DNA from: Reyranella sp.
GTDB lineage: Bacteria; Pseudomonadota; Alphaproteobacteria; Reyranellales; Reyranellaceae
Assembly: GCA_030681635.1 (NCBI GenBank)
Contig: JAUXRT010000522.1
Coordinates: 1 to 15,078, forward strand
DNA length: 15,078 nt
Reading direction: 5' to 3'
Within the stretch, counting starts at the first letter, position 1; every line of letters starts with the position of its first letter. The position numbers and the translations under genes were made by a program. The notes beneath the pieces were generated by a model that worked only from the letters and a program-made list of their open reading frames with translations, did no database searches and was not told the origin of the DNA. Positions 1-7,018 of this stretch are shown piece by piece.

Positions 1-278
1 GCGAGGTCCGGATCGCCACGCGCTGGACGACCGAGTGGTCCGAGGTCGAGGTGATCGACGACGGACCCGGGTTTTCCGAGGCGATGCTCGATGAATTAGG
101 CACGCCCTTCATTTCGACGCGGCAGGGCCAGGAAGGCCATATGGGCCTCGGCGTCTTCATCGCCAAGACGCTGCTGGAACGCACCGGCGCCACGGTGACT
201 TTCGGGAATCGCACCGTTGCGGGGGGTGGCGCGGTTGTCTCCGTGCGCTGGCCAAACCCCGTCTTCAAGGCTACATAG
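1..278 (+). CDS. regB: RegB/PrrB/ActS-type redox sensor histidine kinase, C-terminal fragment
   Basis: Only the last 91 codons are in the window; the reading frame begins at base 3 and runs in from the left edge. The fragment is the end of a HATPase catalytic domain. It has the nucleotide-binding G1 box DDGPGF, followed by a second glycine box GHMGLGVFIAKTLLERTGA that resembles the RegB/PrrB/ActS family closely. These membrane kinases sense redox state and phosphorylate RegA, which controls respiration, photosynthesis, carbon and nitrogen fixation genes. The complete RegA-type regulator starts 23 bp downstream on the same strand, which supports the identification. The transmembrane sensor region, the redox cysteine and the phosphorylated His lie outside the window and cannot be judged. 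Confidence 0.88.
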   Translation, partial: EVRIATRWTTEWSEVEVIDDGPGFSEAMLDELGTPFISTRQGQEGHMGLGVFIAKTLLERTGATVTFGNRTVAGGGAVVSVRWPNPVFKAT

Positions 279-301
279 CGGCCGATGTCGAAGGAGTTGC
301 C

Positions 302-892
302 ATGAGCCAGGACGCAGGAGCCGGCCGCCCCATATCGCCCGTGATTGCCGGCACGACGTCGAACAAGGATCGGACGTTGCTGATCGCGGACGACGATGCG
401 GCGTTTCGCAACCGGATCGCCCGTGCGCTCGAGCTGCGTGGCTTCATCGTGACCGCTGTCGGTTCGGTTGCCGAGGCGTTGACGCAGACGGCGCGTCCAC
501 CGGCCTTCGCCGTCCTTGACCTGCGGCTGGGCGACGGCAACGGCCTTGAGCTGGTGGGTCCGCTCCGCCAGGCCCGGCCCGACATCCGGATCGTGGTGCT
601 GACCGGCTACGGCAACATCGCGACCGCCGTTGCCGCCGTGAAGGAAGGCGCGGTCGATTATCTCGCCAAGCCGGCCGACGCCGACGCCATCGAGCAGGCA
701 CTGACCGCGCACGGCCGCAAGCTGCCGCCGCCGCCCAGCAACCCGATGTCAGCGGACCGCGTGCGTTGGGAGCATATCCAGCGCGTCTTCGAGCAGTGCG
801 ACCGCAACGTCTCGGAGACCGCACGTCGCCTCAACATGCACCGGCGCACCCTGCAGCGGATCCTGGGCAAGCACGCTCCCCGCGAGCATTGA
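302..892 (+). CDS. regA: RegA/PrrA/ActR-type redox response regulator
   Basis: This is a 196-residue response regulator and the cognate partner of the kinase just upstream. The receiver domain spans about residues 24-137, with the acidic pocket D30-D32, phospho-acceptor D73, T101 and K123. A short proline-rich linker (PPPPSNP) leads to a Fis-type helix-turn-helix at about 156-190. The stretch RNVSETARRLNMHRRTLQRI is nearly invariant in the RegA/PrrA/ActR family. The ATG is preceded by AAGGAG at 291-296, spaced 5 bases, so the start is well supported. The family has about 180-190 residues, so the N-terminus is slightly long. Phosphorylated RegA activates or represses large redox regulons. No senC/prrC lies between kinase and regulator here. 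The stop codon touches the stop codon of the convergent next gene, leaving no room for a terminator. Confidence 0.95.
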   Translation: MSQDAGAGRPISPVIAGTTSNKDRTLLIADDDAAFRNRIARALELRGFIVTAVGSVAEALTQTARPPAFAVLDLRLGDGNGLELVGPLRQARPDIRIVVLTGYGNIATAVAAVKEGAVDYLAKPADADAIEQALTAHGRKLPPPPSNPMSADRVRWEHIQRVFEQCDRNVSETARRLNMHRRTLQRILGKHAPREH

Positions 893-2197
893 TTACGCCC
901 GCCGGTTGGCGGCGTTCCAGTAGTGCTCGAGGTTGGCGATCAACGCCGGGCTGAAGTGGCAGTAGGCCTGCTCGCGGGCGTAGAGCGCGGCATAGCGGCG
1001 GAACTTGTCGAGCGGTTCGACGGCGAGGCGCAATGCCCGGCGATTGCCGATCGAGCCCACGACGCCCGAGCCGGTCAGCCGCTCGACGACGTGATCGATC
1101 GTGCGGTCGATCGCGTCAGGCTCCACGACTTCGTCGCAGATCAGCCGGCCTTCCTCTGAATCACAATCAAACCGGCGCTCGTACATGATCGCCTGGCGCG
1201 CCAGGCGGTCGCCGAGGAAACGCGCCAGCCTGAGGTTCGCCATCGCCGGGATGATGCCTTCCTTGCGGGCGGGCAGGGTCATGTAGGCATCGCGGGCGGC
1301 GATGTTGAAATCGGTGGCGAGCAGGATCTGGCAGCCGCCACCGATGGCGAAAGTATCGACCGCCGAGATCCAGAGCTTCTCGATCGAATCGCCCGAGACC
1401 TCATCCGGCGCCACGTCGGGGCGCGCCAGGCCCCGGGTCATCTTGTTCACGAAACCCATGTCGCGGATCAGGAACCACAGGAAGGGGATCTTGCCGTAGT
1501 AGAGATGAGTGAGGTTGATGCCGGCGTTGAAGACGCGTCGGCCGGCGTATTTGCCTTCGGGCACGTAATCGCCGCGCAGCACCGCGGCCTGGCTCTGCGG
1601 ATCGAGGATGCAGACGTCGGCGCCGATTTCCGTCGCCGACTGGGTCGAGAGATCCTCCGAGTTGAGGAATCGCGGATTGGACAGCAGCAGCACCGCCGCC
1701 TTGCCCTGGCGCTCGACCTTGGCCGCGCCGAGATCGAGCCTTCCGTCGCGCAGGAACTTGGCGAGCGCGTCGGCGGATTCTTCGCGCGGCAGCAGCATCG
1801 TGTGGCAGAGATGCAGGCCGCACGCGGGGTCGGCAAGGAACTGATTGCACAGGATGCCCTGGTCGATCTCGACGCCTTCCTTCTCCGACTGGCGCAGTTG
1901 CGATTCGGCGGCGACCTCGGCGCGCGTCGGCGTCAGGCCGGGCACCATGTCGGCGGCGTCGTAGACCAGGCGTTCGAGACGCACGAACTTCCGTCGTCCA
2001 TCGGTCAGCCGATCGTAGAGCGTGCGGGCATGGGTGCGCAGGAACAGGAATCGCGCCTCGCGCGCGGCCTGCTTGAGCGCTTCGACCGGCTGCCTGTCCA
2101 GTTGCTCCCGGACGGTGCGCCAATAGGCGGAGAAGATGGCCGCGTCGGCCGCGAAGTCGCCGTTTGCCACGACCGGCGCCGAAATCACCGCATCCAT
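893..2197 (-). CDS. dpgC: DpgC-like crotonase-fold dioxygenase (3,5-dihydroxyphenylacetyl-CoA 1,2-dioxygenase family)
   Basis: This 434-residue protein is much longer than ordinary enoyl-CoA hydratases (about 260). It matches the architecture of DpgC, the cofactor-free dioxygenase of vancomycin-type glycopeptide pathways: a helical N-terminal extension of about 160 residues, then a crotonase core. Recognisable family landmarks are PACGLHLCHTMLLPRE (124-139), NPRFLNSEDL (174-183), the oxyanion segment RVFNAGINL (221-229), the glycine-rich FAIGGGCQILLATD (283-296) and LPARKEGIIPAMANLRLARF (308-327). I recall DpgC having nearly the same order, including the Gln after GGG. DpgC oxidises 3,5-dihydroxyphenylacetyl-CoA to the glyoxylate with O2 and no metal. 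No DpgA, DpgB or DpgD neighbour is visible, so the substrate is unknown and a catabolic aryl-CoA role is possible. AGGA lies 8 bases before the ATG. The fold is fairly certain; dioxygenase activity is inferred. Confidence 0.8.
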   Translation of the reverse strand: MDAVISAPVVANGDFAADAAIFSAYWRTVREQLDRQPVEALKQAAREARFLFLRTHARTLYDRLTDGRRKFVRLERLVYDAADMVPGLTPTRAEVAAESQLRQSEKEGVEIDQGILCNQFLADPACGLHLCHTMLLPREESADALAKFLRDGRLDLGAAKVERQGKAAVLLLSNPRFLNSEDLSTQSATEIGADVCILDPQSQAAVLRGDYVPEGKYAGRRVFNAGINLTHLYYGKIPFLWFLIRDMGFVNKMTRGLARPDVAPDEVSGDSIEKLWISAVDTFAIGGGCQILLATDFNIAARDAYMTLPARKEGIIPAMANLRLARFLGDRLARQAIMYERRFDCDSEEGRLICDEVVEPDAIDRTIDHVVERLTGSGVVGSIGNRRALRLAVEPLDKFRRYAALYAREQAYCHFSPALIANLEHYWNAANRRA

Positions 2198-2224
2198 GCC
2201 GAGGTTCCTGCTTGAAGCGAATTT

Positions 2225-2299
<75 letters not shown>

Positions 2300-2356
2300 G
2301 TTGGAGGCATACTAGCCCGCGGTTGCGCCACAGGTCCAATCGTGTATCTGAAGCCG

Positions 2357-3514
2357 ATGTTGGATGAAGTCCTGACCGTCGAGGAACGCGCCGTCGTGGC
2401 GCGCGCCAAGGCTTTCGCCGAGGCGCATGTCGCCCCCAATGCCGCACGCTGGGAATGGGAGCGTCGCTATCCACTGGAGACGATCAAGGCGGCCTGTGCC
2501 GTTGGCCTCAACACCATCGAGCTGGCCAAGCAACATGGCGGGCAGGGGCTTTCCTTCTCCTGCAAGTTGCGCGCCTTCGAGGAGATCGCCCGGCACGATT
2601 TCGCCTTCGCCTTCGCGCTGATCAACCATCACAACGCCTGTGCGCGCTTTGCCCGTGACGGCAAGCCGGCCCATGTCGCGCGCCTGCTGCCGCGCATGAT
2701 CGCGGGCGAGGTGATCGGCTGTGCTGGCTTGAGCGAGCCCGGCGTCGGCAGTGACTTCGGCGGCCTCGAAATGGCGGCGGTGCGCGTCGACGGCGGTTTC
2801 AAGCTGAACGGCGCCAAGGCCTGGATCACCAACGCCGCCGTGGCGGGTCTCTCGGTGGCCTATGCCCAGACCGACCGGAGTCTGGGCTATCGCGGCATCG
2901 CCTGCTTTGCCATCGAGGCCGACCGGCCAGGCTTCCAGCGCGACAAGCCGTTCGAGCTGCACGGCGGCCACGCCATCGGCGTCGGCGGGTTTCATCTGGT
3001 CGATTACTTCGCGCCCGACGAAGCCGTGCTTCACGAACCGGGCAAGGCCTTCAAGGCGGCCCTTGCCGGCATCAACGGCGCCCGTGCCTATGTCGCGGCC
3101 ATGTGCTGCGGCATGCTGCAGGCCTCGCTCGAAACCGCCGTGCGCTACACGCAGCAGCGCAAGACCTTCGGCCAGCCGGTGCTGGATCATCAGGGCGTGC
3201 GCTGGAAGCTGGTCGATGCCGCGACCGATCTGGAAGCAGCGCGCCTTCTCACCTATCGCGCCGCCCGCCTGATCGACGAGGGCGCCGATGCCGTGCTGCC
3301 GGCGGCCTATGCCAAGAAGTTCGCCACCGACATGGCGGTCAACCGCATCGCCGACTGCATCCAGGCGATGGGCGCCAATGGCTTGCGCGCCGAGTATCCG
3401 CTGGCCCGCCACCTCGCCGGCGCCAAGATCGCGGCCTACACCGACGGCTCGATCGAGATGATGAACGAGCGCATCGGTGCCGGCCTGCCGTCCGTGTTCG
3501 GAACGCCGACTTAA
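2357..3514 (+). CDS. acyl-CoA dehydrogenase family protein
   Basis: This is a 385-residue FAD-dependent acyl-CoA dehydrogenase, the usual length for the family. It would oxidise an acyl-CoA to the 2-enoyl-CoA and pass electrons to ETF. The N-terminal helical domain spans about 5-118. The FAD/substrate signature CAGLSEPGVGSD is at 122-133 and the beta domain follows to about 225. The C-terminal helical domain has the flavin-contacting RKTFGQP (268-274) and QAMGANGL (336-343). At the place of the usual catalytic Glu (YEG) the sequence reads YTDGS with Asp363. I chose the ATG at 2357 because the frame further upstream runs into the tRNA gene; GTG at 2342 is an alternative, and neither has a strong Shine-Dalgarno. 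The substrate cannot be told. It ends 4 bp from the convergent PLP-enzyme gene. Confidence 0.92.
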   Translation: MLDEVLTVEERAVVARAKAFAEAHVAPNAARWEWERRYPLETIKAACAVGLNTIELAKQHGGQGLSFSCKLRAFEEIARHDFAFAFALINHHNACARFARDGKPAHVARLLPRMIAGEVIGCAGLSEPGVGSDFGGLEMAAVRVDGGFKLNGAKAWITNAAVAGLSVAYAQTDRSLGYRGIACFAIEADRPGFQRDKPFELHGGHAIGVGGFHLVDYFAPDEAVLHEPGKAFKAALAGINGARAYVAAMCCGMLQASLETAVRYTQQRKTFGQPVLDHQGVRWKLVDAATDLEAARLLTYRAARLIDEGADAVLPAAYAKKFATDMAVNRIADCIQAMGANGLRAEYPLARHLAGAKIAAYTDGSIEMMNERIGAGLPSVFGTPT

Positions 3515-3518
3515 TCCT

Positions 3519-4679
3519 TCAGGCGTTGTCGGCGCGCCGCAGCGCCTGGTCGAGATCGTCGAAGAGATCGCCGCTGTCCTCGACGCCCACCGACAGGCGT
3601 AGAAGATCGGGCGGGCAGGGCGTGCCCGGGCCTTCGATGCTGGCGCGATGCTCGATCAGGCTTTCGACACCGCCCAGCGACGTCGCGCGCTTCCACAGCG
3701 CCACGCGCGCGGCCGTGGCGATGGCCGCGCGCTCGCCGCCCTTGATGCGCACCGACAGCATGCCGCCGAAACCGCCCGTCATCTGCTTCCGCGAGACCGC
3801 GTGGCCGGCGAACGAAGGCAACCCAGGATAGAGCACCTCGCTCACCATCGGATGGGCGGCCAGACGCTCGGCCAGCGATTGCGCCGAGCGGCAGGCCCAG
3901 TCGACACGCGGGAACAGCGTGCGCATGCCGCGCATCAGCAGCCACGCCTCGGTCTGGCCCAGGATCGTGCCGAGCTGGGCACGGATGGCGCGCAGCTTCG
4001 CCCAATGGACATCGTCGCGGGCGCCGACCAGGGCGCCGGCGATGATGTCGGAATGGCCGTTCAGATACTTGGTCGCCGAATGCATGACGATATCGGCGCC
4101 GAATTCGATCGGCCGCGTCAGCACCGGCGTCGCCACCGTCGAATCGACACCGAGCAGCGCGCCCGCGCGATGGGCGATGTCGGCGGCGGCGGCGATGTCG
4201 GTGACGCTCCAGGTCGGGTTGGCGGGCGTCTCGATCCAGACCAGCTTGGTAGCGCCCGGCCGGACGGCGGCGGCAATGGCGTCGGTGCTGTCGGCATCGA
4301 CGAAGTCGACCTTCAGGCCCCAGTGCGTCGCAAAGTTGGCAAGCCAGTTGCGCAGCGACCAGTACATGACCTTGGGCACGACCACATGGTCGCCGGGCGC
4401 CAGCGCCAGGAAGCAGGCGGTGGCCGCACTCATGCCCGAGGAGAAGACCAGCGCCTTCGGCCCGCCCTCCAGGGCGGCCAGGGTCGCCTCGGCCTGGTCG
4501 AAGGTCGGATTGTCGGCCCGGGCGTAGATCCTGCCGGAGCTGTAGCCGTTGTCCTCGTCGCGCAGGTAGGTGCTCGCCATGTGGATGGGCGGCACCACGG
4601 CCCTGGTCACCGGATCGATCCAGCCCATCGCCTGGGCGGCGAGGGAGGCGGCAGTCAGTTTCTTGTCTGTCATCGGCAC
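3519..4679 (-). CDS. Cys/Met metabolism PLP enzyme (cystathionine gamma-synthase / beta-lyase family)
   Basis: This is a 386-residue fold-type I PLP enzyme of the trans-sulfuration family. The Schiff-base lysine is K204 in SATKYLNGHSD. D179 (GVDST) should hold the pyridine nitrogen, and YARADNPTF (52-60) is the family phosphate-binding motif from the neighbouring subunit. SSGMSA (81-86) and Y106 (MYWS) complete the pocket. The C-terminal SLGGVESL is typical. The exact reaction is not readable: cystathionine gamma-synthase, cystathionine beta-lyase, O-acylhomoserine sulfhydrylase and methionine gamma-lyase share these motifs. A methionine-related role would suit the metX-metW unit about 4.5 kb away, but this gene has no riboswitch of its own. 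AAGG sits 7 bases before the GTG at 4679, so I prefer that start; the ATG at 4673 is an in-frame alternative. It is divergent from a TetR regulator. Confidence 0.88.
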   Translation of the reverse strand: MPMTDKKLTAASLAAQAMGWIDPVTRAVVPPIHMASTYLRDEDNGYSSGRIYARADNPTFDQAEATLAALEGGPKALVFSSGMSAATACFLALAPGDHVVVPKVMYWSLRNWLANFATHWGLKVDFVDADSTDAIAAAVRPGATKLVWIETPANPTWSVTDIAAAADIAHRAGALLGVDSTVATPVLTRPIEFGADIVMHSATKYLNGHSDIIAGALVGARDDVHWAKLRAIRAQLGTILGQTEAWLLMRGMRTLFPRVDWACRSAQSLAERLAAHPMVSEVLYPGLPSFAGHAVSRKQMTGGFGGMLSVRIKGGERAAIATAARVALWKRATSLGGVESLIEHRASIEGPGTPCPPDLLRLSVGVEDSGDLFDDLDQALRRADNA

Positions 4680-4769
4680 ACCGGGACCTTACGAATGGCT
4701 TACGAGGGGCAGTATTTAATTGCCCTTCAACGGGTTGTCTTCGGCACAGCGTTGGTATCCGCTGGTTTG

Positions 4770-4789
4770 CAACGACGTTGATACATCAA
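4770..4789. promoter_or_regulatory. candidate operator: two overlapping palindromes
   Basis: The 174-bp gap between the divergent PLP-enzyme and TetR genes holds CAACGACGTTG (4770-4780), a perfect 5-bp inverted repeat around one base. Overlapping it is TTGATACATCAA (4778-4789), a perfect 5-bp inverted repeat around two bases. Symmetric sites of this size between a TetR gene and its divergent neighbour are commonly the regulator's own operator. No clear -35/-10 pair could be fixed here, so the binding role is inferred. Confidence 0.35.
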
Positions 4790-4853
4790 AGCGCGACGCC
4801 GGTCCTTGCCCAAGGAAAACGGCGGCGCATCCGCGGCAAGGCAGGGGGCTAAA

Positions 4854-5483
4854 ATGGATATCGAAGTTCTGAATCGGCAAGTGCTGTCGCACCCGGTCGT
4901 GAACGGCAGTCGTGTCACGCGGACCCGCGAAGCCATCATCACCTCGGCGCTGGCGCTGGCGGAGACCGGTGACGTCGCGCCGATCGTCCGCGACATCGCC
5001 AAGATCGCGGGCGTCTCGGCGCGCACCGTGTTCCAGCATTTCGCCGACACGGCCGAACTCTACGTCGCCGTTCTCGACCGCGTGCTCGCCGCCGACTTCG
5101 GCGACATGCCGGGACCCGGCGCGGCGCTGCCGCTGGACGGGCGTATCCAGCTCGTCGTCGATCGGGGGGCCGATCGCTACGAGCGGCTGTTGCCGATGTG
5201 GACCTTCGTCGAGACCCTGCAGCGCCGCTCGCCGCCGGCGGCCGAGATGGTCGCGCAGGTCTATGTCGCCAATCAGGCCAACCTCGCGCGCTGGTTCGAC
5301 CGCGAGCTGGCGGGGTTTCCCGCCGAGCAGCGCGTGCGGGCGCTGAATGCCCTGGCCCTGGCGCTGGCGCCGGAAAGCTGGGTCGTCCTGCGCGAGCGGC
5401 TGGGCCTCACGGTCGAGCGGGCGCGTGACGAACTGCGCTTCGTCATGCTCGCCGCTCTTACTGCCGGCGCCCCCCGTCGCTAG
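4854..5483 (+). CDS. TetR family transcriptional regulator
   Basis: This is a 209-residue one-component regulator. The N-terminal TetR DNA-binding domain lies at about 22-75: a first helix TREAIITSALALAETGD, then the helix-turn-helix VRDIAKIAGVSARTVFQHF (45-63), then the typical ADTAELY. The remaining residues form the helical ligand-binding and dimerisation region, which is not conserved enough to name a ligand. I chose the ATG at 4854 because GCAGGGGG (4841-4848) lies just upstream; an in-frame TTG at 4806 has less support. It is divergent from the trans-sulfuration PLP enzyme and most likely regulates it and itself through the palindromes at 4770-4789. It ends 12 bp from the convergent chaC-type gene. 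Confidence 0.9.
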   Translation: MDIEVLNRQVLSHPVVNGSRVTRTREAIITSALALAETGDVAPIVRDIAKIAGVSARTVFQHFADTAELYVAVLDRVLAADFGDMPGPGAALPLDGRIQLVVDRGADRYERLLPMWTFVETLQRRSPPAAEMVAQVYVANQANLARWFDRELAGFPAEQRVRALNALALALAPESWVVLRERLGLTVERARDELRFVMLAALTAGAPRR

Positions 5484-5495
5484 CGGCGACGGCTA

Positions 5496-6032
5496 CTACT
5501 GGTCTTTGGCCTCAGTCCGCCGCGCCAATTCTTCCAAGGCGCGGTCGTGCAACCCGAGGTCGCGCAGATGCGTGACCGTGTTGCGGAGATAGTCGACATT
5601 GCTGCCGGTGACGCCCTTGCCGCCCCGCACCAGGGCGAGCGCCCTGGCGGCCGGCAGCTTGCCGGCGAATTGCCGGTGCTGGCGGTCGGCGAGATAGACC
5701 AGCGCCTCGACCGTGCGGCCGTCGTGCAGGTGGATCGGCCGGACCTCTTCCTTGTAGACGCCGTCGTTGTCGATCTCGCGCGTCCGCAGGTAGCGCCGCA
5801 CGGCGTCGTAGCCGGTACGCGGCAGGCGATGGGCAAGGCCGCGGCAGGCGCCGCCCGGCAGCAGGCCCAGGATCAGGCCGGGCTTCCTGGGCGTGCCGCG
5901 ATAATGTTCGGAATAGATGCAGAAGGCGCGGTGCCAGCCGTGCAGGCGGGCGGCTTGTGTCTCGGGCGCCGCGAAGCCCGGGTTCCACATCAGCGAGCCA
6001 TAGGCGAAGACCCAGTAGGGCTTTGACTGCAT
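5496..6032 (-). CDS. ChaC-type gamma-glutamylcyclotransferase
   Basis: This 178-residue protein belongs to the ChaC/GCG branch of the gamma-glutamylcyclotransferase fold. Such enzymes cleave glutathione in the cytoplasm to 5-oxoproline and Cys-Gly. The N-terminal YWVFAYGSLMWNPGF contains the substrate-binding YGSL loop (residues 11-14). The probable catalytic Glu is E86 in YLRTREIDNDGVY. The segment VRGGKGVTGSNVDYLRNTV near the C-terminus is also typical of the family. The ATG at 6032 has GGGGA 6 bases upstream; a GTG one codon earlier (6035) is too close to that site to be preferred. It follows tyrA on the same strand, but a REP-like hairpin separates them, so it may have its own promoter. 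The gene end is 12 bp from the convergent TetR gene. Confidence 0.9.
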   Translation of the reverse strand: MQSKPYWVFAYGSLMWNPGFAAPETQAARLHGWHRAFCIYSEHYRGTPRKPGLILGLLPGGACRGLAHRLPRTGYDAVRRYLRTREIDNDGVYKEEVRPIHLHDGRTVEALVYLADRQHRQFAGKLPAARALALVRGGKGVTGSNVDYLRNTVTHLRDLGLHDRALEELARRTEAKDQ

Positions 6033-6042
6033 CACAAGTCCC

Positions 6043-6093
6043 CACCCTCATCCTTCGAGACGGCTGCTGCGCTCGCTCCTCAGGATGAGGGTG
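6043..6093. repeat. REP-like imperfect palindromic repeat
   Basis: Perfect 12-bp arms CACCCTCATCCT (6043-6054) and AGGATGAGGGTG (6082-6093) flank a GC-rich centre in which GAG and CTC can extend the stem. The asymmetric inner borders (TTCGAGA on one side, CTC on the other) resemble a dispersed extragenic repeat I recall from many alphaproteobacterial genomes. It begins 17 bp after the tyrA stop and lies before the chaC-type start, the usual place for REP-type elements. No T-run follows on the minus strand, so it is not a standard intrinsic terminator; it may protect the 3' end of the tyrA message. Confidence 0.75.
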
Positions 6094-6109
6094 TGCGGAC
6101 GAGTCGTGC

Positions 6110-7018
6110 TCACGCTTGGTTGAGGTGGATCAGCGCGCGGCGGATCTCGCGCGTGCGCGTGAACAGGTCGAACAGCTTGTCGCCCTCGCCCCAGCGGATG
6201 GCGCGCTGCAGGTAGAAGAGGTCCTCCTGGAAGCGCTGGAGGACTTCGAGCACGGCCTCGCGATTGTTCATGAACACGTCGCGCCACATGGTGGGATCGG
6301 ACGCCGCGATTCGCGTGAAGTCGCGGAAGCCGCCGGCGGCGAAGCGCAACACTTCGCTGTTGAGATGTCCGGCCAGGTCGTCGGCCGTGCCGACGATGGT
6401 GTAGGCGATGAGATGCGGCAGGTGCGACGTGATCGCGAGGATGCGGTCGTGGTCGGCGGGATCGATGTTCCCAACCGAGCTGCCCAGCGCCTTCCAGAAG
6501 GCTTCGAGCTTGGCCACGGCGCCGGCATCGCTGTCCGGCAGCGGCGTCAGGATGGTCCAGCGGCCCTCGAACAAGTCGAGCAAGGCGGCCTCGGGGCCGG
6601 AATTCTCGGTGCCGGCCACCGGATGGGCCGGCACGAAATGCACGCCCTCGGGGATATGCGGCTGCATGGCACTGATCACCGCCTGCTTCACCGAACCGAC
6701 GTCGGAGACGATGCAGCCGGGCTTCAGGCTGGGCGCGATCAGGCGGGCGGCCTCGCCGCAGGCGCCGACCGGCGTGCAGACGATCACCAGGTCGGCATCC
6801 TTGGCGGCAGCGGCCAGATCGGTGCCGCAATGGTCGGCGAGCTTCAACTTGTTGGCCAGCGCCGCCGTCTCGGGGCTGCGCGTGGCCGCCACGATCGTCT
6901 TGGCCAAGCCGCGCTTGCGCGCCTCGAGCGCGATCGAGCCGCCGATCAGGCCGATGCCGATCAGCGCGATCTTGTTGAACATAGGCTTGTTCGAGGGCTT
7001 GCTCTGGGGCTCGCTCAT
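6110..7018 (-). CDS. tyrA: prephenate/arogenate dehydrogenase (cyclohexadienyl dehydrogenase)
   Basis: This 302-residue TyrA family enzyme oxidatively decarboxylates prephenate (or arogenate) to 4-hydroxyphenylpyruvate (or tyrosine) with NAD(P)+. The Rossmann motif GIGLIGG is at 21-27. SDVGSVK (105-111) and AHPVAGTENSG (131-141) are the family's active-site segments, with catalytic His132. ITSHLPHLIAY and FRDFTRIAASDPTMW are conserved parts of the C-terminal helical domain. It has no fused chorismate mutase and no obvious ACT domain, as in most alphaproteobacterial TyrA/TyrC proteins. The mutase is the first gene of the same cluster. The ATG overlaps the hisC stop by 4 bp (ATGA), pointing to translational coupling. 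Confidence 0.95.
   Translation of the reverse strand: MSEPQSKPSNKPMFNKIALIGIGLIGGSIALEARKRGLAKTIVAATRSPETAALANKLKLADHCGTDLAAAAKDADLVIVCTPVGACGEAARLIAPSLKPGCIVSDVGSVKQAVISAMQPHIPEGVHFVPAHPVAGTENSGPEAALLDLFEGRWTILTPLPDSDAGAVAKLEAFWKALGSSVGNIDPADHDRILAITSHLPHLIAYTIVGTADDLAGHLNSEVLRFAAGGFRDFTRIAASDPTMWRDVFMNNREAVLEVLQRFQEDLFYLQRAIRWGEGDKLFDLFTRTREIRRALIHLNQA

Noticed and set aside
1505..2215. Long plus-strand open frame opposite the DpgC-like gene.
   Set aside because: It is a GC-bias shadow of the real gene with no recognisable protein features.
3648..4781. A 377-codon plus-strand frame opposite the PLP enzyme.
   Set aside because: Antisense shadow; its sequence is repetitive His/Arg/Gly without any domain, whereas the minus strand holds all PLP motifs.
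6043..6093. Hairpin after tyrA as an intrinsic terminator.
   Set aside because: No T-run follows the stem on the minus strand; the base composition fits a REP-type repeat.
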